The position numbers and the translations under genes were made by a program. Source: Helicobacter sp. 16-1353 (lineage in GTDB: Bacteria; Campylobacterota; Campylobacteria; Campylobacterales; Helicobacteraceae). From it: DNA of 54,501 nt. Positions within the stretch are counted from its first letter, which is position 1, and every line of letters starts with the position of its first letter. Shown piece by piece: positions 29,870 through 37,382 of the stretch. The stretch covers positions 1 to 54,501 of the forward strand of contig NZ_NHYM01000012.1 of NCBI RefSeq assembly GCF_003288815.1. The letters are read 5' to 3'. Below the pieces are notes generated by a model. It was not told the origin of the DNA. It saw only the letters and a program-made list of their open reading frames with translations, and ran no database searches.

Positions 29870-30536
29870 CTTTAAAATATTTTTTATTAATGTAGAAAAT
29901 CGCTAATAACAGCACGAAAGTAACCATAAACAGGCTAAAGGAATATTGATGAGCTAGGCTCGTATTTAGCGTCTCAACCTCGTCATAAATAGCGATACTT
30001 GCCACGCGAGTAACCCCCGGAATATTCCCGCCAATCATCATCACCACGCCAAATTCGCCGATTGTGTGAACGAAGCTTGTGATTGCCCCAAGCAAGAGAT
30101 TTGACTTGATATTTGGCAACAGCACGAAAAATAATGTATAGATTTTGCTTTTGCCAAGCGTGTAACTCGCCTCTTTTAGGGACTTTGGAAGTAATAAAAA
30201 GCCGTCTTTTATGGGGTTTACCATAAAGGGGAGTGAGAAAATGATACTTGCGACGATTATCCCCTCGAAGCTAAAAACTAGTTTTAGATTGAAGTTGTCC
30301 ATTAGCCACTTCCCGATGAAGTTTGTCGGCGAGAAGGTTACAAGGAGGTAGAATCCAAGCACGGAGGGTGGTAGGACTAGTGGCATCCACACCAACACTT
30401 CGATAATTATCATAAATGCTTTTTTGTAGTAGGCTAGGAAGTAGCCAAGTAAAATGCCGATAGGTAAGAGAACTATGGTCGTTATAATGGCGACTTTGAA
30501 AGTCAAAGCCATTGTTTGTAAAAAATCTGCTTCCAA
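29862..30536 (-). CDS. modB: Molybdate ABC transporter permease ModB
   Basis: ModB is the inner-membrane channel of the molybdate transporter. It has five or six membrane helices and the EAA loop signature (LKEASYTLGKSKIYTLFFVLLPNI). A longer frame runs to 30605, but I choose the TTG at 30536 because AAGGA lies 8 nt upstream. The product then starts EADFLQTMALTF after the initiator, like H. pylori ModB, and is 224 residues, the same length. The region upstream folds into a complex hairpin leader. Confidence 0.93.
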   Translation of the reverse strand: MEADFLQTMALTFKVAIITTIVLLPIGILLGYFLAYYKKAFMIIIEVLVWMPLVLPPSVLGFYLLVTFSPTNFIGKWLMDNFNLKLVFSFEGIIVASIIFSLPFMVNPIKDGFLLLPKSLKEASYTLGKSKIYTLFFVLLPNIKSNLLLGAITSFVHTIGEFGVVMMIGGNIPGVTRVASIAIYDEVETLNTSLAHQYSFSLFMVTFVLLLAIFYINKKYFKVA

Positions 30537-30568
30537 AACTGAAGTCCTTAAAGTTTGTAAAAAATGAT

Positions 30569-30675
30569 AGCCAAAAAGATGGCTTTTGGTGCGATAACAC
30601 CCCATTAAGAATCTTTATAAAAAATGCATATGGAATTTTATAAAGATTCTATGAGTTGTAAAGCCCAGCACCAAA
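30569..30675 (-). promoter_or_regulatory. Structured leader upstream of modB
   Basis: Three nested or adjacent pairings sit between the TOBE gene and modB. There is a perfect 15-bp stem (30608-30622 with 30636-30650, 13-nt loop). An outer 8-bp pairing, TTTGGTGC with GCACCAAA (30585-30592 and 30668-30675), encloses it. A small AGCCA/TGGCT hairpin (30569-30584) lies just before the ribosome site of modB. The position in the 5' leader of a transport gene suggests attenuation or a ligand-sensing RNA. A processed or repeat-derived hairpin is the alternative. Confidence 0.5.
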
Positions 30676-30762
30676 GGGCGGAGGCAAAATAAACATTTTT
30701 AAAAATCTAAATTTTTAGAATCTCCTAAGATTCTGCCCTAGAATCTAAGATTTTTTAAGAAT

Positions 30763-31167
30763 CTATTTCGTAATTTCTAGCATTACCTCATTTGATTTCA
30801 CAAACCACGCAAATTCCTCCCCAACTTCAAGTCCCAAATACTCACTTGCCTCTTTTGTGATTAGCGAAGTTATGGTGTATTTCCCAAATTCAAAATAGAT
30901 TCGTGCAAAAATCTCATCAAATTCGATATTTTGGATTGTGGAAATAAAGCGATTTCTAGCACTTATTTTCTCACATTCTCTCGCACACACCATAACCTCA
31001 CTTTCTTTAAACAGCAGATTCACACTCATTCCTATTTTAAACCGCTCATCAAAATCAAGCATTAAAACGCTAAAGATTTGAGCCTTATTTTCAGTATTTG
31101 CGACTTTTAATAACGCGACATTGTTGCTTATTTTTACGCTTTCTATTACGCCACGAATGCTATTCAT
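30763..31167 (-). CDS. TOBE/Mop-type molybdenum-binding protein (Cj0302c-like)
   Basis: The product is 134 residues when started at the ATG at 31167, which has AAGG 8 nt upstream. The frame is open further, but the extension is made of repeat DNA. The sequence shows two Mop/TOBE-like halves: MNSIRGVIESVKISNNVALLKV and the C-terminal YTITSLITKEASEYLGLEVGEEFAWFVKSNEVML. It has no DNA-binding domain, so it is more likely a molybdate store or sensor than a full ModE. Its place between modA and modB matches C. jejuni. Confidence 0.75.
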   Translation of the reverse strand: MNSIRGVIESVKISNNVALLKVANTENKAQIFSVLMLDFDERFKIGMSVNLLFKESEVMVCARECEKISARNRFISTIQNIEFDEIFARIYFEFGKYTITSLITKEASEYLGLEVGEEFAWFVKSNEVMLEITK

Positions 31168-31189
31168 AAATTCTGCCTTAAAAAATAAA

Positions 31190-31640
31190 TTCCGTGCATT
31201 AGCACCAAAATAGGGGCGGTGGGCGGGAAAAGGAAGTTTCCTGTCATAGATAAAATCAAAGGCGAAGCCCACCACAAATAAAATACTTTGAGAATCTAAA
31301 AAATCTTTTTTTAGACAAATCTATTTCATCATTACGCTTTAGATTCCGCCAACTTGAGCATTTTGGTGAATCTAAAATTTCCAAAGATTTCGTATATTCC
31401 AACATTTCAGTTCAAGGGGGACAAGGGGGGGCTTAAATGATGAATTTGCCAAAGGCAAAACACGGTTTCTAGTAAAACGAGCGGAGCGAAGTTTCCTGTA
31501 AAAGCGAAGTTCGCTCTCCATACCTATTTTTGACCCACAAAACGAAGCTTTAGCCTCGTTTCCTGCCAACCCCATGACGACGCTTCTTTCGGCGTCCGTG
31601 CTAATGCACGGAGATTTGAGAAGTTTGTTTGGAATCTTAA
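31190..31640. repeat. GC-richer repeat patch inside the mod operon
   Basis: This patch separates modA from the TOBE gene. It holds two hairpins of one family: TCCGTGC-TAAT-GCACGGA (31595-31612) and an inverted partial copy (31191-31206). It has three same-orientation copies of GTTTCCTG (31236, 31491 and 31558), the near-palindrome AGCGAAGTTCGCT (31503-31515) and two G-runs (31416-31420, 31425-31431). The base composition differs from its neighbours. A minus-strand ORF (31722-31372) crosses it but looks non-coding. I read it as a decayed dispersed repeat or small mobile element. Confidence 0.55.
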
Positions 31641-31693
31641 AAATTAAATTTTTAAGATTCTGTATTGAATTTGGATAAGTTTTAGTAAACCCC

Positions 31694-32431
31694 TTACGGC
31701 TTACTATACCCATAAGTTGCAAAAATTTCTTGGGCTTTTGGGCTTAGGATAAAGTCCTTGAAATCTTTTGCAAGTTTGGAATCCTTGCCGTATTTTGTGA
31801 TTACCATTGCTTGTAGAATCGGCTTATAAGTCGCCTCATCAACTACCAAATAATTCGCCTCTTTGTCCTTGATAACCATAGAAAGCGCGCTAAATCCCAC
31901 TTCACTTCCGCCAGATTTGACATATTGTGTGGCTTGACCGATAGATTCCCCTAGCACGATTTTAGGCTGCACGGAATCCCATAGCTTGGCACTCTCCAGC
32001 GACTGCTGTGCGGCTACGCCATAAGGAGCGAGTTTTGGATTTGGTAATGCGATATGCTTGATTTTAGAATCTTTTAGAATATTTAGAGAATCTATTTTTA
32101 GATTCTTATCAATGCTAAATAGCACAAGCTTTCCTTTTACATAGTTTACTGGGGCTTCTGCGGCTCCATTATCCTTATAAAGTCGCTCTGGATAGCTTGT
32201 ATCTGCTGCGATAAATAGCTGTGCTGGAGCACCATTTATAATTTGATTATAAGCCTTACCAGAGGCAATATAGCTTGTGTCGATTTTATCTCCCGGGCGA
32301 GTTTTTAGAAACTCTGTTTTTATATCTTCAAGCACATATTTTAAACTAGCTGCTGCTAAAACCATAATATCTTCTGCCTTTAGATTCACAAATAAAGCCA
32401 AAAGCAATAAAACTGCTACACTTTTTTTCAT
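31694..32431 (-). CDS. modA: Periplasmic molybdate-binding protein ModA
   Basis: ModA captures molybdate or tungstate for the ModBC transporter. The 245-residue protein has a cleavable signal peptide (about 1-19). It also has the class II binding-protein signatures ILVLAAASLKYVLEDI-like region, IASGKAYNQIINGAPAQLFIAAD and a C-terminal ILSPKAQEIFATYGY. AGGAAAG precedes the ATG. It is the first gene of the mod cluster, but repeat DNA of roughly 500 bp separates it from the next gene, so downstream expression may depend on another promoter. Confidence 0.93.
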   Translation of the reverse strand: MKKSVAVLLLLALFVNLKAEDIMVLAAASLKYVLEDIKTEFLKTRPGDKIDTSYIASGKAYNQIINGAPAQLFIAADTSYPERLYKDNGAAEAPVNYVKGKLVLFSIDKNLKIDSLNILKDSKIKHIALPNPKLAPYGVAAQQSLESAKLWDSVQPKIVLGESIGQATQYVKSGGSEVGFSALSMVIKDKEANYLVVDEATYKPILQAMVITKYGKDSKLAKDFKDFILSPKAQEIFATYGYSKP

Positions 32432-32623
32432 TTACTTTCCTTTCATTTAAGATTTTAGAATCAATATTTCAAAATGCGAAATATTTGAAATTATATAATT
32501 AAAAGCTTAAAATAAAAATTATGTATAAACTATGAATATTTTATTAACTATAAATTAAAATTATTATAAAATACGAGCTTAAATGCTTTTAAAATAATGC
32601 ATTAATATAATAAAGGAGTGTTT

Positions 32624-33907
32624 GTGAAAAAAATAAAATTAGGTTCTACTCTATGTGTTAGTATTTTTGCTGCTTCAAGTTTGGTTAATTTGAGTGCGGC
32701 AGATATAACGATAGATAGTTATGGGTATTTGGGTGCGATGTATAATCACGAGTTTCAAGGCAATAAAGATTCTACAATAGGATTAACAGCTAGAGCTGGA
32801 GCTACATTTAGCTTTGAGAATGGCTTGGCATTTGGGCTTGGAGCAGCTGGTGCGTGGGCGGCTTATGATAAAAATAGTGGCAATCTCGCTGGTGTAAATT
32901 CTGGTGTAAATAATGCCTTTCTAAGCTCTCAATATCCAAATACAGGTGATGTTTCTGAGGCATTTATCAAATACACAAGCCAACAATGGGAACTTGCAGT
33001 TGGGCGATATGTAGCGGATTTCTTGGATTTTGATTGGTTGGCGGGGCATACACAAGGAATTGGTTTTAAATATAATGATTTAGGGCTTAAAAATCTTGAC
33101 CTTTGGCTTACATATTTCAATTCTGTAATGATTACAGGTTATCAACCGGGGCGAATCGCTTCTGAACTAGGGACATTTTACTCCTATCATCCGGGTGGTA
33201 GAAATGCTATCATAGGACAACACGGCGGGAATATTATCGCTGGTGGTGTGAATCTACAACTTGGTAAGTTTACAATCGACCCATTTTTGCTAATCAATAC
33301 TAGCTTAGCTGGGACAGATGATATGTTATTTCAAGTTGGGCTTAAGTTTGGCTTTGCAACACCGATTGCAAAAGATTGGCTATCTACTACTTTAGTTAGA
33401 GCGATGTTCCAATATGCAAATCAGCAAGTCGCCACAACTACGCAACCAGCAAAAATAAATACTATGTTTTTAACAGGCGATGTAAGGAATCCAGATGATG
33501 TTGGATTTTTAATTTGGGCTGACCAAGAGTTTAAATATCAAAATTGGGTTAAATTTGGCGTTGGGCTATATTTCGTCGGCGGACAGGGAATCTACCACAT
33601 CAATGATAATTCAAGATTCTACGGCTCATGGGTAAATGCCTTTGGGTATAATTACTTTGGACAAGATATGTTCTCAGCATATGCATTTGGCTCATTTGAA
33701 TTGATAGATAATAAATTATCCATAGATGCATTATTTGCTGGTGGGGATTTTACGGAGTTTTCAGCAGTGGTAAAATATCGAGTTTGGCAACAAAGCTCAA
33801 TGAAAGCCGATATTGGAGCTGGATATGTGCATAATGAGTTTAAAGAAGGCGGTATCTCGCAATATAAAGGCGGACATTTTCTGTTATTTGCAAAATTATC
33901 ATATTAA
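32624..33907 (+). CDS. Outer-membrane porin of the Helicobacter Hof/OMP family
   Basis: The 427-residue protein starts at the GTG at 32624. AAGGAG lies 5 nt upstream of it and overlaps the earlier GTG at 32618. A signal peptide ends near SLVNLSAA. The mature part is a series of alternating amphipathic beta-strands rich in Gly, Tyr and Phe and ends in an aromatic residue after FAKLSY, as outer-membrane barrels do. It resembles the Helicobacter outer-membrane family that includes the Hof proteins, distantly OprD-like. The transported substrate is unknown. It is a single-gene unit with a hairpin terminator at 33915. Confidence 0.85.
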   Translation: MKKIKLGSTLCVSIFAASSLVNLSAADITIDSYGYLGAMYNHEFQGNKDSTIGLTARAGATFSFENGLAFGLGAAGAWAAYDKNSGNLAGVNSGVNNAFLSSQYPNTGDVSEAFIKYTSQQWELAVGRYVADFLDFDWLAGHTQGIGFKYNDLGLKNLDLWLTYFNSVMITGYQPGRIASELGTFYSYHPGGRNAIIGQHGGNIIAGGVNLQLGKFTIDPFLLINTSLAGTDDMLFQVGLKFGFATPIAKDWLSTTLVRAMFQYANQQVATTTQPAKINTMFLTGDVRNPDDVGFLIWADQEFKYQNWVKFGVGLYFVGGQGIYHINDNSRFYGSWVNAFGYNYFGQDMFSAYAFGSFELIDNKLSIDALFAGGDFTEFSAVVKYRVWQQSSMKADIGAGYVHNEFKEGGISQYKGGHFLLFAKLSY

Positions 33908-33914
33908 TTTTTAG

Positions 33915-33943
33915 GGATTTTATAGAGTTTTCTCTATAAATCC
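33915..33943 (+). terminator. Terminator of the porin gene
   Basis: GGATTTTATAGAG (33915-33927) pairs with CTCTATAAATCC (33932-33943) with one bulged T and a TTTT loop. It lies 8 bp after the porin stop and is followed by TAATCTTTTCT. Confidence 0.65.
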
Positions 33944-34029
33944 TAATCTTTTCTACTTTATTTAATCTCATAAAATTTATTTTAATTAGCTTTTATATTG
34001 TTAAATATAAGAAAATATTAAAATTTAAT

Positions 34030-34560
34030 TGCTAGTAGTGTAAAACTAGCTGGGATTCCCCGTTTTTGATATATTTCATATTAGAATCTAATTAAAAAAA
34101 TTAATATAAAAAATTGATTATTATTCCCAAATTATAAAAATGTAGTGGTATAAAACTAGCTGGATTTCCCAGCCTTAATAAACTTCTCAATAAATTTAAT
34201 ATTAAAAATTAATTGCTAGTAGTGTAAACCAGCTGGGTTTCCCCAGTCTTAATATATTTATTAGAATCCAAGAAAAATCCTTGAAAATCTAGAATCCAAT
34301 TAAGAAAATGTAATATAAAAATAGATTTTCTAGAATCTACAATTATTCATTAAAAGTTATTCTTCCCAAATTATGAAAATGCAATGTAAACCGGTTGGGT
34401 TTCCCCAGCCTTAATATATTTATTAGAATCCAAGAAAAATCCTTGAAAATCTAGAATCCAATTAAGAAAATGTAATATAAAAATTTAATCGTTATTATTC
34501 TTAAAATTATGAAAATGCAGTGTAAACCGGCTGGGTTTCCCCAGCCTCGATAAATTTAAT
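34030..34560. repeat. Array of five GC-rich hairpin repeats
   Basis: Five copies of a motif reading about GTGTAAACCGGCTGGG-TTTC-CCCAGCC occur at 34037, 34144, 34221, 34384 and 34519. Copies 2-5 fold into a GC-rich hairpin: GCTGG/CCAGC (34159-34173), CTGGG/CCCAG (34233-34246), GGTTGGG/CCCAGCC with a G-U pair (34393-34410) and GGCTGGG/CCCAGCC (34529-34546). Spacers are about 70-165 bp, AT-rich and partly duplicated (34247-34325 matches 34411-34489). There is no gene between porin and prepilin except a possible 18-codon ORF. It is not a CRISPR array. The function is unknown. Confidence 0.8.
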
Positions 34561-34575
34561 AAAAGGAGTATCAAA

Positions 34576-34632
34576 TTACCAGTGGCAGGGAGCTAGTATA
34601 TTTGCAATACTATTAACACCTAGAACTCCCAT
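34576..34632 (-). CDS. Possible 18-residue hydrophobic micropeptide
   Basis: An ATG-initiated ORF encodes MGVLGVNSIANILAPCHW. It has a well-spaced AAGG site 8 nt upstream and an AT-rich -10-like TATAGTAAAAT further up. It is hydrophobic in the middle, with a Cys-His-Trp end. Its stop lies 30 bp from the fifth GC-rich hairpin. This could be a type I toxin or signalling peptide, but so short an ORF can easily occur by chance. Confidence 0.25.
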   Translation of the reverse strand: MGVLGVNSIANILAPCHW

Positions 34633-34740
34633 ATATTTTTCCTTATATTTTACTATATTTTTGTGGCAGAGAAGCATAGAAAAGAAAAGAGCTAAAAATA
34701 TTTTAGTAATTATAAGATATTTGTAAGAATATTGTTTAAA

Positions 34741-34768
34741 ATATTAACGGGATTAATCCCGTTAATAT
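34741..34768 (-). terminator. 28-bp perfect palindrome after prepilin gene 2
   Basis: ATATTAACGGGATT and its exact complement form a 28-bp palindrome 17 bp after the stop codon. It shares the GGGATTAATCCC core with the palindrome after prepilin gene 1 but has an extra C-G pair. This covariation supports a selected hairpin, probably a terminator. Confidence 0.65.
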
Positions 34769-34785
34769 GTAGATATTAGAGAATC

Positions 34786-35304
34786 TTAGAATTTAACCGC
34801 ACCTGTTGTAGCAAGAGGTATGATTCTATTTGAGTTGCTTGGATAAGAATTTTTTAGATTATCACATAGCACTTTGCCTGTTCCATCAGCAGGAGCAGCA
34901 ATCTTAGATGGGTCAAATATTAAGTCTCCATTTGTTGTTTGGAGTTGGATATAAGTGCCGGTGCAAGGTTTTTTATTCCCACTAGAATCTGTTTGAGCTA
35001 TAACTTGCAATTCATTATCATTTGCTTGCCATCTACCTCTATCTAGTCCACCTGTATCTATCATCCATTCTCCCCAATTTGAAAACCCTGTTGGAGCGGA
35101 TGCTGTTGGGTCTAGGTTTTCAGCAAATACTCTAGCTGGAATTGCTTTCAATGTGGAGGCGATGTCGCTTCTAAACATTGCTACTTGCGCATCTGTCCTT
35201 GTAGTTACGAATCTAGGAACGGCAACTGCGGCTAAAACTCCTAAGATAACGATAACAAATACTAACTCAATCATTGAGAAACCATTTCTTTTTATATTCT
35301 GCAT
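34786..35304 (-). CDS. Type IV prepilin-like / pseudopilin protein (paralogue 2)
   Basis: This 172-residue protein is a close paralogue of the one at 23340. It has the same class III signal (cleavage before F9, Glu at +5) and the same helix. The central block is also shared (PRFVTTRTDAQVAM, DIAS, LKAIPARVFAENLDPTA, WMIDTGGLDRGRW), as is the C terminus ending IPLATTGAVKF. The stretch between about residues 92 and 145 differs in sequence, while a cysteine pair (PCTG and LCDN) is kept. It probably serves as a pilus or competence/secretion pseudopilin subunit. No assembly genes (PilB, PilC, PilD, secretin) are in the window. Confidence 0.9.
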   Translation of the reverse strand: MQNIKRNGFSMIELVFVIVILGVLAAVAVPRFVTTRTDAQVAMFRSDIASTLKAIPARVFAENLDPTASAPTGFSNWGEWMIDTGGLDRGRWQANDNELQVIAQTDSSGNKKPCTGTYIQLQTTNGDLIFDPSKIAAPADGTGKVLCDNLKNSYPSNSNRIIPLATTGAVKF

Positions 35305-35413
35305 GTTTAATCCTTAATATTGAATTCTTTAGTAGATTCTAAACAAATAAGTAAATAAATAGTAAATGGAACTATTTAGATTATATTATGCTCGAAATCT
35401 ATTAAAGTTAATA

Positions 35414-35449
35414 GATTATAAACATTTTTTTTTTTAATTTTTACTTAAA
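35414..35449 (-). promoter_or_regulatory. T11 homopolymer and flanks upstream of prepilin gene 2
   Basis: ATTATAAACA is followed by eleven T (35425-35435) and AATTTTTACTTAA, closely matching the module upstream of prepilin gene 1. It lies about 120 bp before the start codon. The shared tract length and flanks suggest a common promoter or regulatory element. Confidence 0.5.
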
Positions 35450-35586
35450 AGTTAGAAAATAGATTGTTTATTTTAGATTTATTTTTCAAATTTATTTATT
35501 AATGTTTTATTAACCAATAAATTTTAGTAGATTTGCGATATTGTTTAAGATATTTTTAAGGCGTAAACAAAATATCAATGAATATA

Positions 35587-36207
35587 TTATTTATTGCTTC
35601 TTATGAGATTTGCGATATTATTTGCGATTATTTCGTGTCCCTCGACATTTGGGTGAATTTGGTCTATTTTTAGATTAATATCTTTTAGGATTCTTGGCAT
35701 TGCTTTATCTTCTACTAATATATTATATTTACTAGCAATATCTGTGTATATATTTGAGATTCCGCCAACTACACTACCCAAAACACCGCTTGGCACACCA
35801 AGTAAGACGATGCAATCTGTATATTTTTTTGTTGTTTTGACTATTATGTCAAGATTTCTTTTTATGGAATCCTTATCTCCATTTCTTAAAAAATCATTTC
35901 CACCGATTGATATTATAACTGCAGAAATACTTGGGGTAGTTTTTAGCTCATTGTCGATTCGCCCCATAAGTTGGCTTGTTATCTCCCCATCAATACCTTT
36001 TTTGATAGGATTTTTACCTAATAATAGAGCTGTTTTTACAGCAAAGCTATTTTCCTCGCTCACACCAAAGCCATTTGCCAAGCTATCGCCTATGGTGATT
36101 ATATTTCTATTATTTAATTTGCAGATATGTTGATTTTTAGAAGTAGGGGTTTTAAGGTAAATCAATCCCCCCACTATAATAAGGACAGCTAAGAGCAGGT
36201 ATTTCAA
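35587..36207 (-). CDS. SGNH/GDSL hydrolase (TesA-like arylesterase/lysophospholipase)
   Basis: This 206-residue protein has an N-terminal membrane or signal segment (about 1-18) and an SGNH hydrolase fold. It has GDSL with S42, a block II glycine near G71-G74, GGND with N104 and the catalytic pair D182/H185 in DQIHPN. All catalytic blocks are intact. Family members cleave esters or acyl chains in the periplasm. The start is TTG, 6 bp after the ftsZ stop, so it is likely co-transcribed at the end of the ppiD-ftsA-ftsZ cluster. Confidence 0.85.
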   Translation of the reverse strand: MKYLLLAVLIIVGGLIYLKTPTSKNQHICKLNNRNIITIGDSLANGFGVSEENSFAVKTALLLGKNPIKKGIDGEITSQLMGRIDNELKTTPSISAVIISIGGNDFLRNGDKDSIKRNLDIIVKTTKKYTDCIVLLGVPSGVLGSVVGGISNIYTDIASKYNILVEDKAMPRILKDINLKIDQIHPNVEGHEIIANNIANLIRSNK

Positions 36208-36213
36208 TAGGAG

Positions 36214-37365
36214 TTAATCCCTTTGATTGCGTAAAAATGCTGGATAATCCAAGTCTTGCACATCTTGATTGTCAAATAAGCTCTCAGGTAATCCACTAAC
36301 TTTTTTTAATGCGACAGATGAGCTGTTTTTCATTGGTTTCATTGTTATATTTGCATTATTGGATTCTGGATTTATATCTTTATTTAATATTTCTTTTTCA
36401 AATCCTGTTACAACTAATGTTACTTTTACTTGATTAGGTGCCATTTCATTATTAAACGCCCATGCTGTTTTAAACCAAGCATTAGGGTCTATTTGTTGCT
36501 CTACTACTTCTCCTGCGTCATTAAGCATACTAATTGGATATTGGTCGTTTACTTCAAAATATACAATAGCACCTTTAGCACCTTTTATGCTTATATTATC
36601 TAAAAGTGGAGATTCTATCGCTTCTCTAACAGCCTCCATAGCAGAATCCTCTCCATCTTTATCACCAATACCAATTAATGCTAAACCTTTAAACTCCATA
36701 ACCTTAGCCAAATCCGCATAATCCGCATTTAAACCACCATTACTATCATTTAATATTATTGATGAGATTCCATTTACGGCTTGAGATAGGACATTATCGA
36801 CTAATTTTAAGCTATCTTTCATTCCTAAGGCTTTACTAACTGTTGCAAGTAGCTTTTCATTTGGTATTACTATTATAGAATCAACTTCCTCTTTAAGCTC
36901 CCTTAAGCCATCTTCAGCGACTCTTTCTCTTTGTTTGCCCTCAAATTTAAAAGGTTTGGTTACTACGGCTATCGTGAGAGCTCCTATTTCTTTAGCGGCT
37001 CTTGCTATTATAGGTGTTGCTCCTGTCCCTGTGCCACCACCAAGTCCAGTTGCAACGAAAACGATATTAGAATCTTTAAATGACTCTTTTATTATTTCAT
37101 AGCTTTCTTCAGCACTTTTTCTCCCGATTTCAGGCATCATTCCTGCACCAAGACCTTTTGTTGTTTTTTCACCAAGCTGAATCTTACTATGAGATTCTAT
37201 AGTATTTAGGTGTTGGGCATCTGTATTTAGTGCTATTAAATTAATGCTTTTATGAACACCGTGTGTGCTTAGATGATTTATCGTATTACTTCCACCGCCT
37301 CCAACACCAGCAACGGTAATTTTTATTTCGTTTGTTTGTTGCAATTCTTCGATATTTATTTCCAT
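36214..37365 (-). CDS. ftsZ: Cell division GTPase FtsZ
   Basis: FtsZ is the tubulin-like GTPase that builds the division ring. The 383-residue product has the GTP-binding motif GLGGGTGTGATP, the N-terminal GVGGGGSNTIN and the conserved NADYADL T7-loop region. The C-terminal tail ends SLFDNQDVQDLDYPAFLRNQ, which includes the LDYPAFLR peptide expected to bind FtsA. AAGGAG and a further AGGAAAGG lie upstream. It directly follows ftsA. Confidence 0.98.
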   Translation of the reverse strand: MEINIEELQQTNEIKITVAGVGGGGSNTINHLSTHGVHKSINLIALNTDAQHLNTIESHSKIQLGEKTTKGLGAGMMPEIGRKSAEESYEIIKESFKDSNIVFVATGLGGGTGTGATPIIARAAKEIGALTIAVVTKPFKFEGKQRERVAEDGLRELKEEVDSIIVIPNEKLLATVSKALGMKDSLKLVDNVLSQAVNGISSIILNDSNGGLNADYADLAKVMEFKGLALIGIGDKDGEDSAMEAVREAIESPLLDNISIKGAKGAIVYFEVNDQYPISMLNDAGEVVEQQIDPNAWFKTAWAFNNEMAPNQVKVTLVVTGFEKEILNKDINPESNNANITMKPMKNSSSVALKKVSGLPESLFDNQDVQDLDYPAFLRNQRD

Positions 37366-37382
37366 AACCTTTCCTTACTCCT

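Noticed and set aside
31425-31431. G7 tract as a phase-variation switch
   Set aside because: It lies in non-coding repeat DNA, with no credible gene whose frame or promoter spacing it would alter.
31372-31722. Minus-strand ORF of 116 codons between modA and the TOBE gene
   Set aside because: It overlaps the 3' end of modA in another frame, runs through repeat DNA and G-tracts, has no ribosome site and shows no protein-like pattern.
34030-34560. CRISPR-like array
   Set aside because: The repeats are unevenly spaced (about 70-165 bp), the spacers are partly duplicated and AT-rich, and no cas genes are in the window.
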